Of a stretch of 10,521 bases of DNA, positions 1 to 6,993 are shown piece after piece. A program made the position numbers and the translations under genes. Where the stretch lies: the NCBI GenBank assembly GCA_964600685.1, contig CAZRKU010000109.1, positions 1 through 10,521 of the forward strand, given 5' to 3'. The notes beneath the pieces were generated by a model. That model saw nothing but the letters and a program-made list of their open reading frames with translations. It made no database searches and was not told where the DNA came from. Positions within the stretch are counted from its first letter, which is position 1, and each line of letters begins with the position of its first letter. The stretch comes from TMP-24 sp964600685 (GTDB taxonomy: Bacteria; Pseudomonadota; Alphaproteobacteria; Rhodobacterales; Rhodobacteraceae).

Positions 1-1398
1 GGGGCGATGGATGCCTCGAACCTACTGAAGCCGGCGCTGCAGGGCGGCAAGCTGCGCTGCATGGGGTCCACGACCTACAAGGAATTCCGCCAGCATTTCG
101 AAAAGGACCGGGCGCTGAGCCGCCGTTTCCAGAAGATCGACGTGAACGAGCCGACGGTCGACGACAGTGTGAAGATCCTGATGGGGCTGAAACCCTATTT
201 CGAAAAACACCATGACCTGCATTATACCAAGGACGCGATCAAGTCGGCGGTGGAGCTTTCGGCGCGCTACATCCATGACCGCAAGCTGCCCGACAAGGCC
301 ATCGACGTGATCGACGAAGCCGGCGCGGCCCAGCATCTGGTGGCCGAATCCAAGCGCCGCAAGATCATCGGCCCGAAAGAGATCGAAGCCGTGGTCGCCA
401 AGATCGCCCGCATCCCGCCGCGCAACGTCTCCAAGGACGATGCGGAGGTGCTGCGCGATCTGGAAAAGACACTCAAGCGCGTGGTCTTCGGCCAGGACAA
501 GGCGATCGAAGCTTTGTCGTCGGCCATCAAGCTGGCCCGTGCGGGCCTGCGCGAACCGGAAAAACCCATCGGCAACTATCTCTTTGCCGGGCCGACGGGC
601 GTCGGCAAGACCGAGGTTGCCAAACAACTGGCCGATACGCTGGGCGTGGAGCTCCTGCGTTTCGACATGTCGGAATATATGGAGAAACACGCGGTTTCCC
701 GGCTGATCGGCGCACCGCCCGGTTATGTGGGCTTCGATCAGGGCGGCATGCTGACCGATGGCGTCGACCAGCATCCGCATTGCGTGCTGCTGCTGGACGA
801 AATGGAAAAGGCGCACCCGGATGTCTACAACATCCTCTTGCAGGTGATGGACCATGGCAAGCTGACCGACCACAACGGGCGGCAGGTCGATTTCCGCAAC
901 GTCATCTTGATCATGACCTCGAACGCAGGCGCGTCGGAGATGGCAAAATCCGCCATCGGCTTTGGCCGCGACCGGCGCGAGGGCGAGGATACGGCGGCGA
1001 TCGAGCGGACCTTCACGCCCGAATTCCGCAACCGCCTGGACGCGGTGATCTCCTTCGCGCCGCTGCCGCGCGAGGTGATCGTTCGGGTCGTCGACAAGTT
1101 CATCCTGCAACTCGAAGCGCAGCTCATGGACCGCAATGTCCATATCGAACTGACGCCGGAGGCCGCGGACTGGCTGGCGGCAAAAGGCTATGACGACCGG
1201 ATGGGCGCACGCCCGCTCGCCCGCGTCATCCAGGAACATATCAAGAAGCCGCTGGCCGAAGAGTTGCTGTTCGGTCGCCTGACCAAGGGCGGGCTGGTGC
1301 GGGTGATGGTCAGGGACGGCGCCATCGACCTGCAGGTCATGGAGCCGGAAAAACCACGCCTTGCCGGAACCAAACCGCCGCTTCTCACGGCGGACTGA
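1..1398 (+). CDS. clpA: ATP-dependent Clp protease ATP-binding subunit ClpA (5' truncated by window edge)
   Basis: ClpA is the AAA+ unfoldase that threads N-degron and other substrates into the ClpP peptidase in the cytosol. The window opens inside the first ATPase domain, just after its Walker B region, and gives 465 residues of a protein usually about 770 long; the true start lies upstream. Seen: the D1 arginine-finger region ALSRRFQ (about 109-132), then the full D2 domain with Walker A GPTGVGKT (589-612), Walker B LLLDE (787-801), sensor-1 TSNAG (916-930), FTPEFRNRL arginine finger (1012-1038) and the GAR sensor-2 arginine (1204-1212). An IGF tripeptide (955-963) sits where ClpA/ClpX carry the loop that docks on ClpP, which separates it from ClpB, a non-partner of ClpP. 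No frameshift or lost catalytic residue. It ends with TGA at 1396 and is convergent with the next gene. clpS often lies upstream in proteobacteria but would be outside the window. Confidence 0.96.
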   Translation, partial: GAMDASNLLKPALQGGKLRCMGSTTYKEFRQHFEKDRALSRRFQKIDVNEPTVDDSVKILMGLKPYFEKHHDLHYTKDAIKSAVELSARYIHDRKLPDKAIDVIDEAGAAQHLVAESKRRKIIGPKEIEAVVAKIARIPPRNVSKDDAEVLRDLEKTLKRVVFGQDKAIEALSSAIKLARAGLREPEKPIGNYLFAGPTGVGKTEVAKQLADTLGVELLRFDMSEYMEKHAVSRLIGAPPGYVGFDQGGMLTDGVDQHPHCVLLLDEMEKAHPDVYNILLQVMDHGKLTDHNGRQVDFRNVILIMTSNAGASEMAKSAIGFGRDRREGEDTAAIERTFTPEFRNRLDAVISFAPLPREVIVRVVDKFILQLEAQLMDRNVHIELTPEAADWLAAKGYDDRMGARPLARVIQEHIKKPLAEELLFGRLTKGGLVRVMVRDGAIDLQVMEPEKPRLAGTKPPLLTAD

Positions 1399-1566
1399 GC
1401 AGGAAGCGCGAGAAACCGCAGCGTGGAGCCCACCCCGTCGGCCTTTGGCTGCACTCGGCCTTTGGCTGCCCCAGGGACATTCAAGAACGAAAGAAACGGC
1501 AGCGTTCTTCCGCTTGCAAATATGCCGGGGTGAATTTGGCCCCTGGGACAATGCGGGGCAGCGCCG
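1399..1566. other. Convergent intergenic region between clpA and the OmpA-like gene
   Basis: No gene is supported here. It holds a 15-bp direct repeat (1438-1452 and 1455-1469) and two nested inverted repeats: CCCAGGG/CCCTGGG (1470-1476 and 1541-1547) enclosing AAGAACG/CGTTCTT (1483-1489 and 1503-1509, 13-nt loop). Neither is followed by a T-run, so I do not call an intrinsic terminator, although a terminator for two converging genes would be expected here. Confidence 0.6.
1438..1469. repeat. 15-bp direct tandem repeat, period 17
   Basis: TCGGCCTTTGGCTGC occurs exactly at 1438-1452 and again at 1455-1469, with AC between the copies. Extending the unit to 17 bases keeps 16 of 17 identical. 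It lies 40 bases after the clpA stop. Each unit holds a short GCC-TTT-GGC dyad. Confidence 0.85.
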
Positions 1567-3042
1567 CTATCTCTCGGTCAGCTTCAACTCGATCCGGCGG
1601 TTCTGTGCCCGCGCCTCGGGGCTGTCGCCGTCTGCCACCGGGCGATATTCGCCAAAGCCGGTCGCCGCCAGCCTTTCGGGCGGAAATCCAAGCTGGTTCT
1701 GCATGTAACGCACCACCGAAAGGGCGCGGGCCTGGCTCAGTTCCCAGTTGTCGGCGAAGGCACCCCGCCCCGACAACGGTACATTGTCGGTGTGACCGTC
1801 GACGCGGATGATCCAGTCGATCTCGGGCGGGATCGCCCCCACCACCTCTGTCAGCGTGGCCACGACGCCCGCAATCTGGTTTTGTCCCTCGGGCGCGAGG
1901 TCGGCAGAACCCGACTGGAACAGGACTTCCGACGAAAAAACGAAGCGGTCCCCCACCACCCGCACCCCTTCGCGCCCCGCGAGCAGTTCCGACAAACGTC
2001 CGAAGAATTCCGAGCGGTACTTCGCCAGTTCCTTGGCTTCGTCCTTCGCCGCCTGCGCCTCGGCGGCCAGGCGGGCGTTTTCGGCGGCCTCAAGTTCGGC
2101 CCGGCGCTTTTCTTCAGCGGCGACCCGGGCCAGCGCCGAGTTCAGCTGGCTTCCAAGTGCCTCGATCTGGACCTTGTCGGCGGCGTCCCTGGCGGCGGAG
2201 GCGTCGAGCAACTCCTGCAAGGCGCCGAGCTGGCCGCGCAGGGCCGTCACCTGTTCATTGAGAAGCGCCAGCCTGCGCGCCGCTTCGGCGCCTGCCGCCT
2301 TTTCCGACGAAAGTTCGGACTGCGCCAGCGCCAGAAGCGCCTTTTGCCGGTCGGCCTCGCTCAACTGCGTTGCCTGATCGTCCGAAAGCCTTTGCTTCGC
2401 CACCTCGGCGGCGGCCAGGAGGGTCAGGGTTTCTTCCGCCTTCCTGCGCTGTGCTTCGAGGGCAAGCGTCATGGCGGTCAATTCGTCTTCCGCACCTTTC
2501 AGCTTTTCACGCAACGCGGCGGCGGAGGCGGCTTCGGTCAGGCGGGCGGCCTCGGCCACGGACAGCTTTTCGGCGGTCGCCTGCCCTTCGGCTTTCAGGT
2601 CGGCCGCCAGCGCCTCCAGCGCGGCGCGTCGGGCTTCGGCCAGACGGGCGGCTTCCTCCTGCTGGCTGATCCGGTCTTTCGCGGCCGCGGCTTCGGAGAG
2701 AAGGGTGGCCACCTGCCCCTCGAAGGCGGTGATCCTGCCTTCCGCATCGGTCAGCGCCGCCTTGGTGCCGGCGAGGGTCGCGGTCAGCGTGCCGACTTTC
2801 GCTTCAAGATCCGCGCTTTTGGCCCGTTCCAGCCCGAGGCTGTCCGCCAGCCCCGAAAGCTGTTGGTTCAGGTCGGCCAGTTCATCGTCCTGGGTGCTGA
2901 TCGTTTCCCTGAGCGCGAACTGGACGATCATGAAGACGGTCAGGACGAACATCAGGACCATGACCAGTGCGGTCATCAGGTCGAGGAATCCGGGCCATAT
3001 GGCCGCCGCCTGCCCCTGCCGTCCGCGTCCGAGGCTTGCCAT
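1567..3042 (-). CDS. MotB/TolR-like inner-membrane protein with long coiled coil and C-terminal OmpA peptidoglycan-binding domain
   Basis: A 491-residue protein. A membrane helix (about 18-42) carries an aspartate (D21) in FLDLMTAL, at the place where MotB has its proton-binding Asp. Residues about 48-335 are Ala/Glu/Lys/Arg-rich heptad-like sequence, a long periplasmic coiled coil. The C-terminal ~130 residues are an OmpA/MotB domain with DGHTDN (415-420), NWELSQARA (432-440) and NRRIEL (481-486), the residues that bind diaminopimelate in peptidoglycan. It follows the channel subunit with TGA, two bases, then ATG; a GAGG Shine-Dalgarno six bases before the start sits in the upstream gene's end, so the two are surely co-translated. 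Inferred role: the wall-anchored half of a proton-driven stator-like complex. Ordinary MotB has a much shorter linker and no flagellar gene is near, so I give no gene symbol. Stop TAG at 1567. Confidence 0.9.
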   Translation of the reverse strand: MASLGRGRQGQAAAIWPGFLDLMTALVMVLMFVLTVFMIVQFALRETISTQDDELADLNQQLSGLADSLGLERAKSADLEAKVGTLTATLAGTKAALTDAEGRITAFEGQVATLLSEAAAAKDRISQQEEAARLAEARRAALEALAADLKAEGQATAEKLSVAEAARLTEAASAAALREKLKGAEDELTAMTLALEAQRRKAEETLTLLAAAEVAKQRLSDDQATQLSEADRQKALLALAQSELSSEKAAGAEAARRLALLNEQVTALRGQLGALQELLDASAARDAADKVQIEALGSQLNSALARVAAEEKRRAELEAAENARLAAEAQAAKDEAKELAKYRSEFFGRLSELLAGREGVRVVGDRFVFSSEVLFQSGSADLAPEGQNQIAGVVATLTEVVGAIPPEIDWIIRVDGHTDNVPLSGRGAFADNWELSQARALSVVRYMQNQLGFPPERLAATGFGEYRPVADGDSPEARAQNRRIELKLTER

Positions 3043-3044
3043 GC

Positions 3045-4241
3045 TCAGCCTCGCCCGGCCGGGGGTTCGGTCCGACCGGCAATTGTCCGCACCGCGCGGG
3101 TGAGTTGCGCGAGGTCGGCCCGCAGATCACCGAGCGCTTCCTGTCGGCCGGCGGCCACCTCTTCCAGAAGCCGCAGCATCTGCGTGTCGATCGAGCGCAG
3201 CCGCATCCGGCTTTCGGCATCGGTGGAGCCATTCGCCCCCTCGGCGCGTTCGGCCAGAAGGGTCGCAATCCGATCCTGGCCATCGGCAAGGCGCGCAAAT
3301 GTGGCGCCGGTCGCGCCCATGCCGTTTTCCAGACGCTCCGCCAGGGCCGTCACCGCCGCCGCCAGCGCCGCCAATCCCAGATCGGCGCGGGCACGGTCGG
3401 TTGCGGCCTGTTCATGAAACTCGGCAAAGAACTCGGCCTGTTCCTCCAGATGCTGCGCAAGGGCCGCGATCACCGCCTGCGATCCGTCGCCATCCCCCCC
3501 GGCGATCGACAGGCGGGTGAACCCGGAAAGCCATTCTTCCAGTTCACCATAGAACCGGTTCTGGCCATGGCCGGCGAAGAGTTCCAGCAGTCCCACCACA
3601 AGTGATCCCGCAAGGCCAAGAAGCGACGATGAAAAGGCCGTGCCCATGCCGCCCAACTGCGCTTCAAGCCCGGTCATCAGCTTGGTGAACACCTCGGCGC
3701 TCGTCTCGCCATCCTTCGGGGCCAGCGCCCGGATCGTATCGACGACCGCGGGCACAGTGATGGACAGGCCGTAGAGCGTTCCCAGAAGTCCGAGGAAAAT
3801 CAGCAGATTGGTGAGATAGCGGGTGATGTCGCGTGCCTCGTCGATGCGGGCAGAGACGGAATCGAGGATCGAGCGCGCGGAGGTGGAGGAGATATGCGCC
3901 CCGCGCGCGCCGCCGCCACGCGAGCTCAGAAGGGCTGCAAGCGGCGCCAGAAGGCGGGGCGGGGCGATCAGTTGGTGCCCGGCCCGGCCGTGCGCGAACC
4001 CTTCGATCCAGCGGACCGAGATCACGAGTTGCGCCACCTGCCAGAAACAGGTCACGATCCCGAAGCCGAAGACGGCAAAGATCAGCCCGTTCAGCCAGGG
4101 ATTGTCGAGGATCACCGGCCAGACCTTGCCAAAGACGAAGAAGCCGCCGACCGCCACCAAAGCGGTGATCAGCAGCATCATCGTGATCTGGCGCACGGGC
4201 TGCGAGAAATAGGGCGCCGTCTGGCGCGCGGGTCTGTCCAT
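3045..4241 (-). CDS. MotA/TolQ/ExbB-family proton-channel-like membrane protein
   Basis: A 398-residue protein from the ATG at 4241. Four membrane helices are visible: about 20-42, 50-75, 142-168 and 197-222. The third (FLGLLGTLYGLS) and fourth (GMGTAFSSSLLGLAGS) are the MotA/TolQ/ExbB signature; T155 and T201 fall where ExbB/TolQ have the conserved pore threonines. A cytoplasmic helical tail (about 255-395) follows, longer than in TolQ or ExbB. The frame stays open to an ATG at 4418, but that overlaps chaC by 97 bases and adds residues unlike the family. The 4241 start has GGGGTGA eight bases upstream and a promoter-like pair at 4273-4301. A GTG at 4253 is the next alternative. Partner of the OmpA-domain protein 2 nt downstream. 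Databases usually label such proteins 'biopolymer transporter ExbB'; the actual substrate or task is not evident. Confidence 0.88.
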   Translation of the reverse strand: MDRPARQTAPYFSQPVRQITMMLLITALVAVGGFFVFGKVWPVILDNPWLNGLIFAVFGFGIVTCFWQVAQLVISVRWIEGFAHGRAGHQLIAPPRLLAPLAALLSSRGGGARGAHISSTSARSILDSVSARIDEARDITRYLTNLLIFLGLLGTLYGLSITVPAVVDTIRALAPKDGETSAEVFTKLMTGLEAQLGGMGTAFSSSLLGLAGSLVVGLLELFAGHGQNRFYGELEEWLSGFTRLSIAGGDGDGSQAVIAALAQHLEEQAEFFAEFHEQAATDRARADLGLAALAAAVTALAERLENGMGATGATFARLADGQDRIATLLAERAEGANGSTDAESRMRLRSIDTQMLRLLEEVAAGRQEALGDLRADLAQLTRAVRTIAGRTEPPAGRG

Positions 4242-4272
4242 TTGGATCGTCACCCCTGTCTGCTCCGGCGGC

Positions 4273-4301
4273 AGAATAGGGACCGTGCGGCGATCTGCCA
4301 A
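4273..4301 (-). promoter_or_regulatory. Probable sigma-70 promoter of the channel/OmpA pair
   Basis: Read on the minus strand: TTGGCA (4301-4296), a 17-nt spacer, then TATTCT (4278-4273), matching TTGACA and TATAAT at 5 and 4 of 6 positions. Transcription would start near 4266, about 25 nt before the ATG at 4241. This supports the short start and suggests the pair need not depend on chaC transcription. Confidence 0.5.
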
Positions 4302-4321
4302 GCCGGGAACGGAGACGGCAC

Positions 4322-4870
4322 TTATGCCGCCCCGTTCAGCGCACGCACCCGGTCGGACAACCAGTCCAGATCCGGGTCGGCGAGGCCGAGCGCACCCAGA
4401 TGGGCGGTGGTATTCCACAAGTAGTCGGCATTGCTGCCGGTCTGTCCCCGGCAGCGCGCGATGATTCCGGCCTGGGCTTCAAGGTCAAGGCCCGCGCAAT
4501 ATTGCGGATGCGCATGGTCGATCACATAGGTCACCGCGGACACGTTGCGGCCATCCGACAGGGCGACCGGCAGCCTGCGTTCCAGATAAGCGTCGGAAAT
4601 CAGTTCGCGTTCATGCAGATAGGCCAGCGTCGCAGCCTCGGCCCGCCGCGCCACGCCGTAGGCGACGCCATCGCAGACTGCCCCTTCAGCCGCATCTAGC
4701 GCGAGGACGAGCCCCGGATCCTCGGGCGTGCCGCGGTAATGGACGGATTTCATGCAGAAGGACCGATGCCAGCCGTGAAGCCGCGCCACCTGCCGTTCGC
4801 CATACTCGAACCCCGGATCCCAGATGAGCGATCCGTAGCCGAAGACCCAAAGGGAGATTTCGTCGTTCAT
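4322..4870 (-). CDS. chaC: ChaC-type gamma-glutamylcyclotransferase (glutathione-specific)
   Basis: A 182-residue cytosolic enzyme. ChaC-family proteins cleave glutathione to 5-oxoproline and Cys-Gly. Seen: the substrate-cradling motif VFGYGSLIW (9-17), GWHRSFC (33-39), YRGTPEDPGLVLAL (45-58) and YLHERE (84-89), where E89 matches the catalytic glutamate of the family's YLxxRE motif. Late conserved HPQYCAGL and NADYLWNT segments are also present. The length fits ChaC (about 180-220). The ATG at 4870 has a strong AAGGAAAGG Shine-Dalgarno (4884-4876) and the family N-terminus begins right after it. The stop is TAA at 4322, 80 nt before the next gene on the same strand. Divergent from the DUF2125 gene across 62 nt. 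Nothing looks broken. The symbol is by family; a calcium/proton-antiport role once implied by the name chaC is not supported. Confidence 0.93.
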   Translation of the reverse strand: MNDEISLWVFGYGSLIWDPGFEYGERQVARLHGWHRSFCMKSVHYRGTPEDPGLVLALDAAEGAVCDGVAYGVARRAEAATLAYLHERELISDAYLERRLPVALSDGRNVSAVTYVIDHAHPQYCAGLDLEAQAGIIARCRGQTGSNADYLWNTTAHLGALGLADPDLDWLSDRVRALNGAA

Positions 4871-4892
4871 CTGGCCCTTTCCTTTTGGGCTA

Positions 4893-4921
4893 CCTATAAA
4901 GCCCGGAACGACGGCGTTGAA
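4893..4921 (-). promoter_or_regulatory. Possible chaC promoter
   Basis: On the minus strand TTCAAC (4921-4916), a 17-nt spacer and TATAGG (4898-4893). The match is moderate (3 and 4 of 6) but spacing is ideal, and transcription would start about 15 nt before the chaC ATG. A 5-bp inverted repeat GGGCT/AGCCC (4887-4891 and 4900-4904) brackets the -10 element. Confidence 0.35.
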
Positions 4922-4932
4922 AAGGGTTCGGG

Positions 4933-5916
4933 ATGCGCGTCTTGTTCTGGCTGACCGGGCTTCTGGCGGCGCTTTACTCGGGCTACTGGGTTGTCGGCTC
5001 CCGGTCGGTGCTGAAGGGCGCGACCGAAGCGCTGACCGTGCTGAAGGCCGAGGGCCGGGCCGATTTTGCCGACGTCACTCTCCGCGGGTTCCCCTCGCGC
5101 TTCGATCTGACCATTGATGCGCCGAAGCTGGAAAGCGCTGACGGTAACATCGGTTGGCAGGCGCCCTTCATCCAGCTTCTCGCCCTGTCCTACCGGCCCA
5201 ACAATCTGATTGCGGTCTGGCCGAAGGAACAGACCCTGCGCGTCGGGGCGGACAGTGTGACAGTGCGAAGCGACGACCTGCGCGCCAGCGTCATGCTGAA
5301 AGCCGATCTGGACCTTGCGCTAGACCATGCGGAGGTGGAGGGGCATGGGCTGGTGCTGACCTCGGCCCTCGGCTGGCAGGCGCTGGTGGACAAGCTGATC
5401 ATTGCGTCGCGACAGGTCGGGGCCGACGGCACAACCCATGAGCTGGCGGTCGTGTTGACGGGTCTGGCCCCCGGCAATGAGTATCGCGGCCAGATCGACC
5501 CTGCGCGGCGTCAACCCGCCGTCGCGGACGAGGCAAGGTTGAACCTGATCGTGACCTTTGATCGGCCATTGGATCGGCAGGTGCTGGCACAGCCGCCGCG
5601 CATCCTGTCTCTTCAAAAGATCGACCTCTCGTTCGGATGGGGCGACATTTCCGCCTCCGCTGCCGGTGAACTGGCGATCGATCCGGCGGGAAATCCTACC
5701 GGACAGCTGGCGCTGTCGCTGAAGAACTGGCGCAACCTGCTTGCGCTGCTGACTGCGGCGGACGTTCTGCCCGCCGATCAGGCCGCGACGGTTGAAAAGG
5801 CGCTGGCAAGTGCTGCGAAACCGGATGATCCCACCACGGTCGCCCTGCCCCTTGCCTTCCGGGACGGGGTGATCTGGATGGGGTTCATCCCCTTGGCCTT
5901 GGCCCCCAGGTTCTGA
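4933..5916 (+). CDS. DUF2125 domain-containing membrane-anchored protein
   Basis: A 327-residue protein. Residues 3-22 form a hydrophobic helix after a single Arg, an uncleaved signal anchor or signal peptide, so the bulk should be periplasmic. The rest matches my memory of DUF2125, an alphaproteobacterial family: GFPSRFDLTIDAPKL (52-66), WQAPFIQLLALSYRPNN (75-91) followed by AVWP, then alternating beta-type repeats such as KIDLSFGWGDISASAAGELAIDP. The beta-rich, membrane-anchored layout resembles AsmA/YdgA-like envelope proteins, but that is only a resemblance and no function is established to my knowledge. Starts at ATG 4933, with AAGGG (4922-4925 region) upstream, divergent from chaC; stop TGA at 5914, convergent with the dehydrogenase. 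Codon use is like its neighbours. No catalytic motif is evident. Confidence 0.85.
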   Translation: MRVLFWLTGLLAALYSGYWVVGSRSVLKGATEALTVLKAEGRADFADVTLRGFPSRFDLTIDAPKLESADGNIGWQAPFIQLLALSYRPNNLIAVWPKEQTLRVGADSVTVRSDDLRASVMLKADLDLALDHAEVEGHGLVLTSALGWQALVDKLIIASRQVGADGTTHELAVVLTGLAPGNEYRGQIDPARRQPAVADEARLNLIVTFDRPLDRQVLAQPPRILSLQKIDLSFGWGDISASAAGELAIDPAGNPTGQLALSLKNWRNLLALLTAADVLPADQAATVEKALASAAKPDDPTTVALPLAFRDGVIWMGFIPLALAPRF

Positions 5917-6040
5917 GGCGGCCAGGCCCCGGCGGCGGCAAGCCCCGTGTCCGCCGCGTGCCGTATCCAGATGCAGATGATCGCGGTGGAATCGGTCCGA
6001 ACCCGGCCCCAGAACGGTGGTGAACGGCCCGCAGGCCGCT

Positions 6041-6070
6041 GCGCGGACCTTCTTCAGGATAGGACCGCGC
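6041..6070. other. Inverted repeat between convergent genes (possible bidirectional termination or mRNA end)
   Basis: GCGCGG (6041-6046) pairs with CCGCGC (6065-6070); after an A-A mismatch CCT pairs with AGG, leaving a 10-nt loop. It starts two bases after the tyrC stop on the minus strand. No T-run follows on either strand, so it may stabilise 3' ends or only assist termination. The rest of 5917-6072 shows nothing gene-like. Confidence 0.35.
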
Positions 6071-6072
6071 CC

Positions 6073-6993
6073 TCACCGGGCGGTCTTGGCGCGACCGAAG
6101 TCGGGCGCGGCCGTGTCCTGCCCCGCCTCGATGATCCCGCGGCGGATGGCGCGGGTGCGGGTGAAATAGTCGAACAGCTGTTGACCGTCGCCCATGCGGA
6201 TCGCCCGTTGCAGCACGAACAATTCTTCGGTGAACCGGCCCAGAATATCAAGCGTCGCGTCCCGGTTGGTCAGGAACACGTCCCGCCACATGGTCGGGTC
6301 CGATGCGGCAATGCGGGTGAAGTCGCGAAATCCAGAGGCGGAATATTTGATGACTTCGCTTTCGGTCACCTGCCCGAGATGGTCGGCCACACCGACCATC
6401 GTGTAGGCGATCAGATGCGGCGTGTGCGACACCACCGCCAGCACCAGATCATGATGCGCCGCATCCATCAGATCGACATTGGCCCCCATCCGCTGCCACA
6501 GTTCGCGCAGGCGCGCCACGGCGGCAGGGTCAGCCTCTTCGCCGGGGGTCAGGATGCACCAGCGATTGTCGAACAGCGCGGCAAAGCCGGAATAGGGGCC
6601 GGAATGTTCGGTCCCGGCCAGCGGATGACCCGGAACGAAATGCACATGACCGGGCAGATGCGGCGCGACCGCGGCGACCACGGCCTGCTTGACCGACCCC
6701 ACGTCGGTGACCGTCGCGCCCCTTTTCAGATAGGGCGCGATCTCGGCCGCGATCGCGCCCATCGCGCCCACGGGCACGGCCAGCACCACCAGATCGGCAT
6801 CCATCACCGCCTCTGCCGCCGTCGGGTGGACAGACTGACAAAAGCCGATCTCCAGCGCGGCCCTGCGCGTCGCTTCCGACCTCGCATGGCCCGCCACATG
6901 CGACGCAAGCCCGTGCCGTTTCATCGCATGGCCCATCGAGGAGGCGATGAGCCCCAATCCAATCAGCGCCACGCGGTTGTAGACGGGTTTCAT
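6073..6993 (-). CDS. tyrC: Prephenate/arogenate (cyclohexadienyl) dehydrogenase
   Basis: A 306-residue TyrA-family enzyme that oxidatively decarboxylates prephenate to 4-hydroxyphenylpyruvate and/or arogenate to tyrosine, using NAD(P). Seen: an N-terminal Rossmann fold with IGLGLIASS (11-19; the third glycine of GxGxxG is Ala17), DLVVLAVPVG (67-76), TDVGSVK (96-102), HPLAGTEHSG (123-132), the SHTPHL segment with His190 in the place of the family's catalytic histidine, and GFRDFTRIAASDPTMW (221-236). There is no chorismate mutase or ACT domain, so it is the monofunctional form. The ATG at 6993 overlaps the hisC stop as ATGA, which points to translational coupling; AAAGG lies nine bases upstream inside hisC. 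Stop TGA at 6073. The symbol follows the Zymomonas hisC-tyrC arrangement; tyrA would be an equally fair name. Confidence 0.93.
   Translation of the reverse strand: MKPVYNRVALIGLGLIASSMGHAMKRHGLASHVAGHARSEATRRAALEIGFCQSVHPTAAEAVMDADLVVLAVPVGAMGAIAAEIAPYLKRGATVTDVGSVKQAVVAAVAPHLPGHVHFVPGHPLAGTEHSGPYSGFAALFDNRWCILTPGEEADPAAVARLRELWQRMGANVDLMDAAHHDLVLAVVSHTPHLIAYTMVGVADHLGQVTESEVIKYSASGFRDFTRIAASDPTMWRDVFLTNRDATLDILGRFTEELFVLQRAIRMGDGQQLFDYFTRTRAIRRGIIEAGQDTAAPDFGRAKTAR

Noticed and set aside
22..1551. 509-codon open frame antisense to clpA
   Set aside because: Shadow of a GC-rich gene: clpA on the plus strand has every ClpA motif, and the antisense translation is His/Arg/Gln-rich without any recognisable domain.
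1792..3417. 541-codon plus-strand frame across the OmpA-like gene and part of the channel gene
   Set aside because: It runs antisense to two genes with clear domains; the translation is low-complexity Gly/Arg/Phe and crosses a real gene boundary.
1567..4241. Zorya defence system (ZorA/ZorB) reading of the channel/OmpA pair
   Set aside because: No ZorC, ZorD or ZorE partner is adjacent, the flanks are core genes, and the long coiled coil is in the MotB-like protein, whereas ZorA carries the long tail in Zorya.
4242..4418. Longer N-terminus for the channel protein from the ATG at 4418
   Set aside because: It would overlap the 3' end of chaC by 97 bases, adds atypical residues before the first membrane helix, and a promoter-like pair and Shine-Dalgarno favour 4241.
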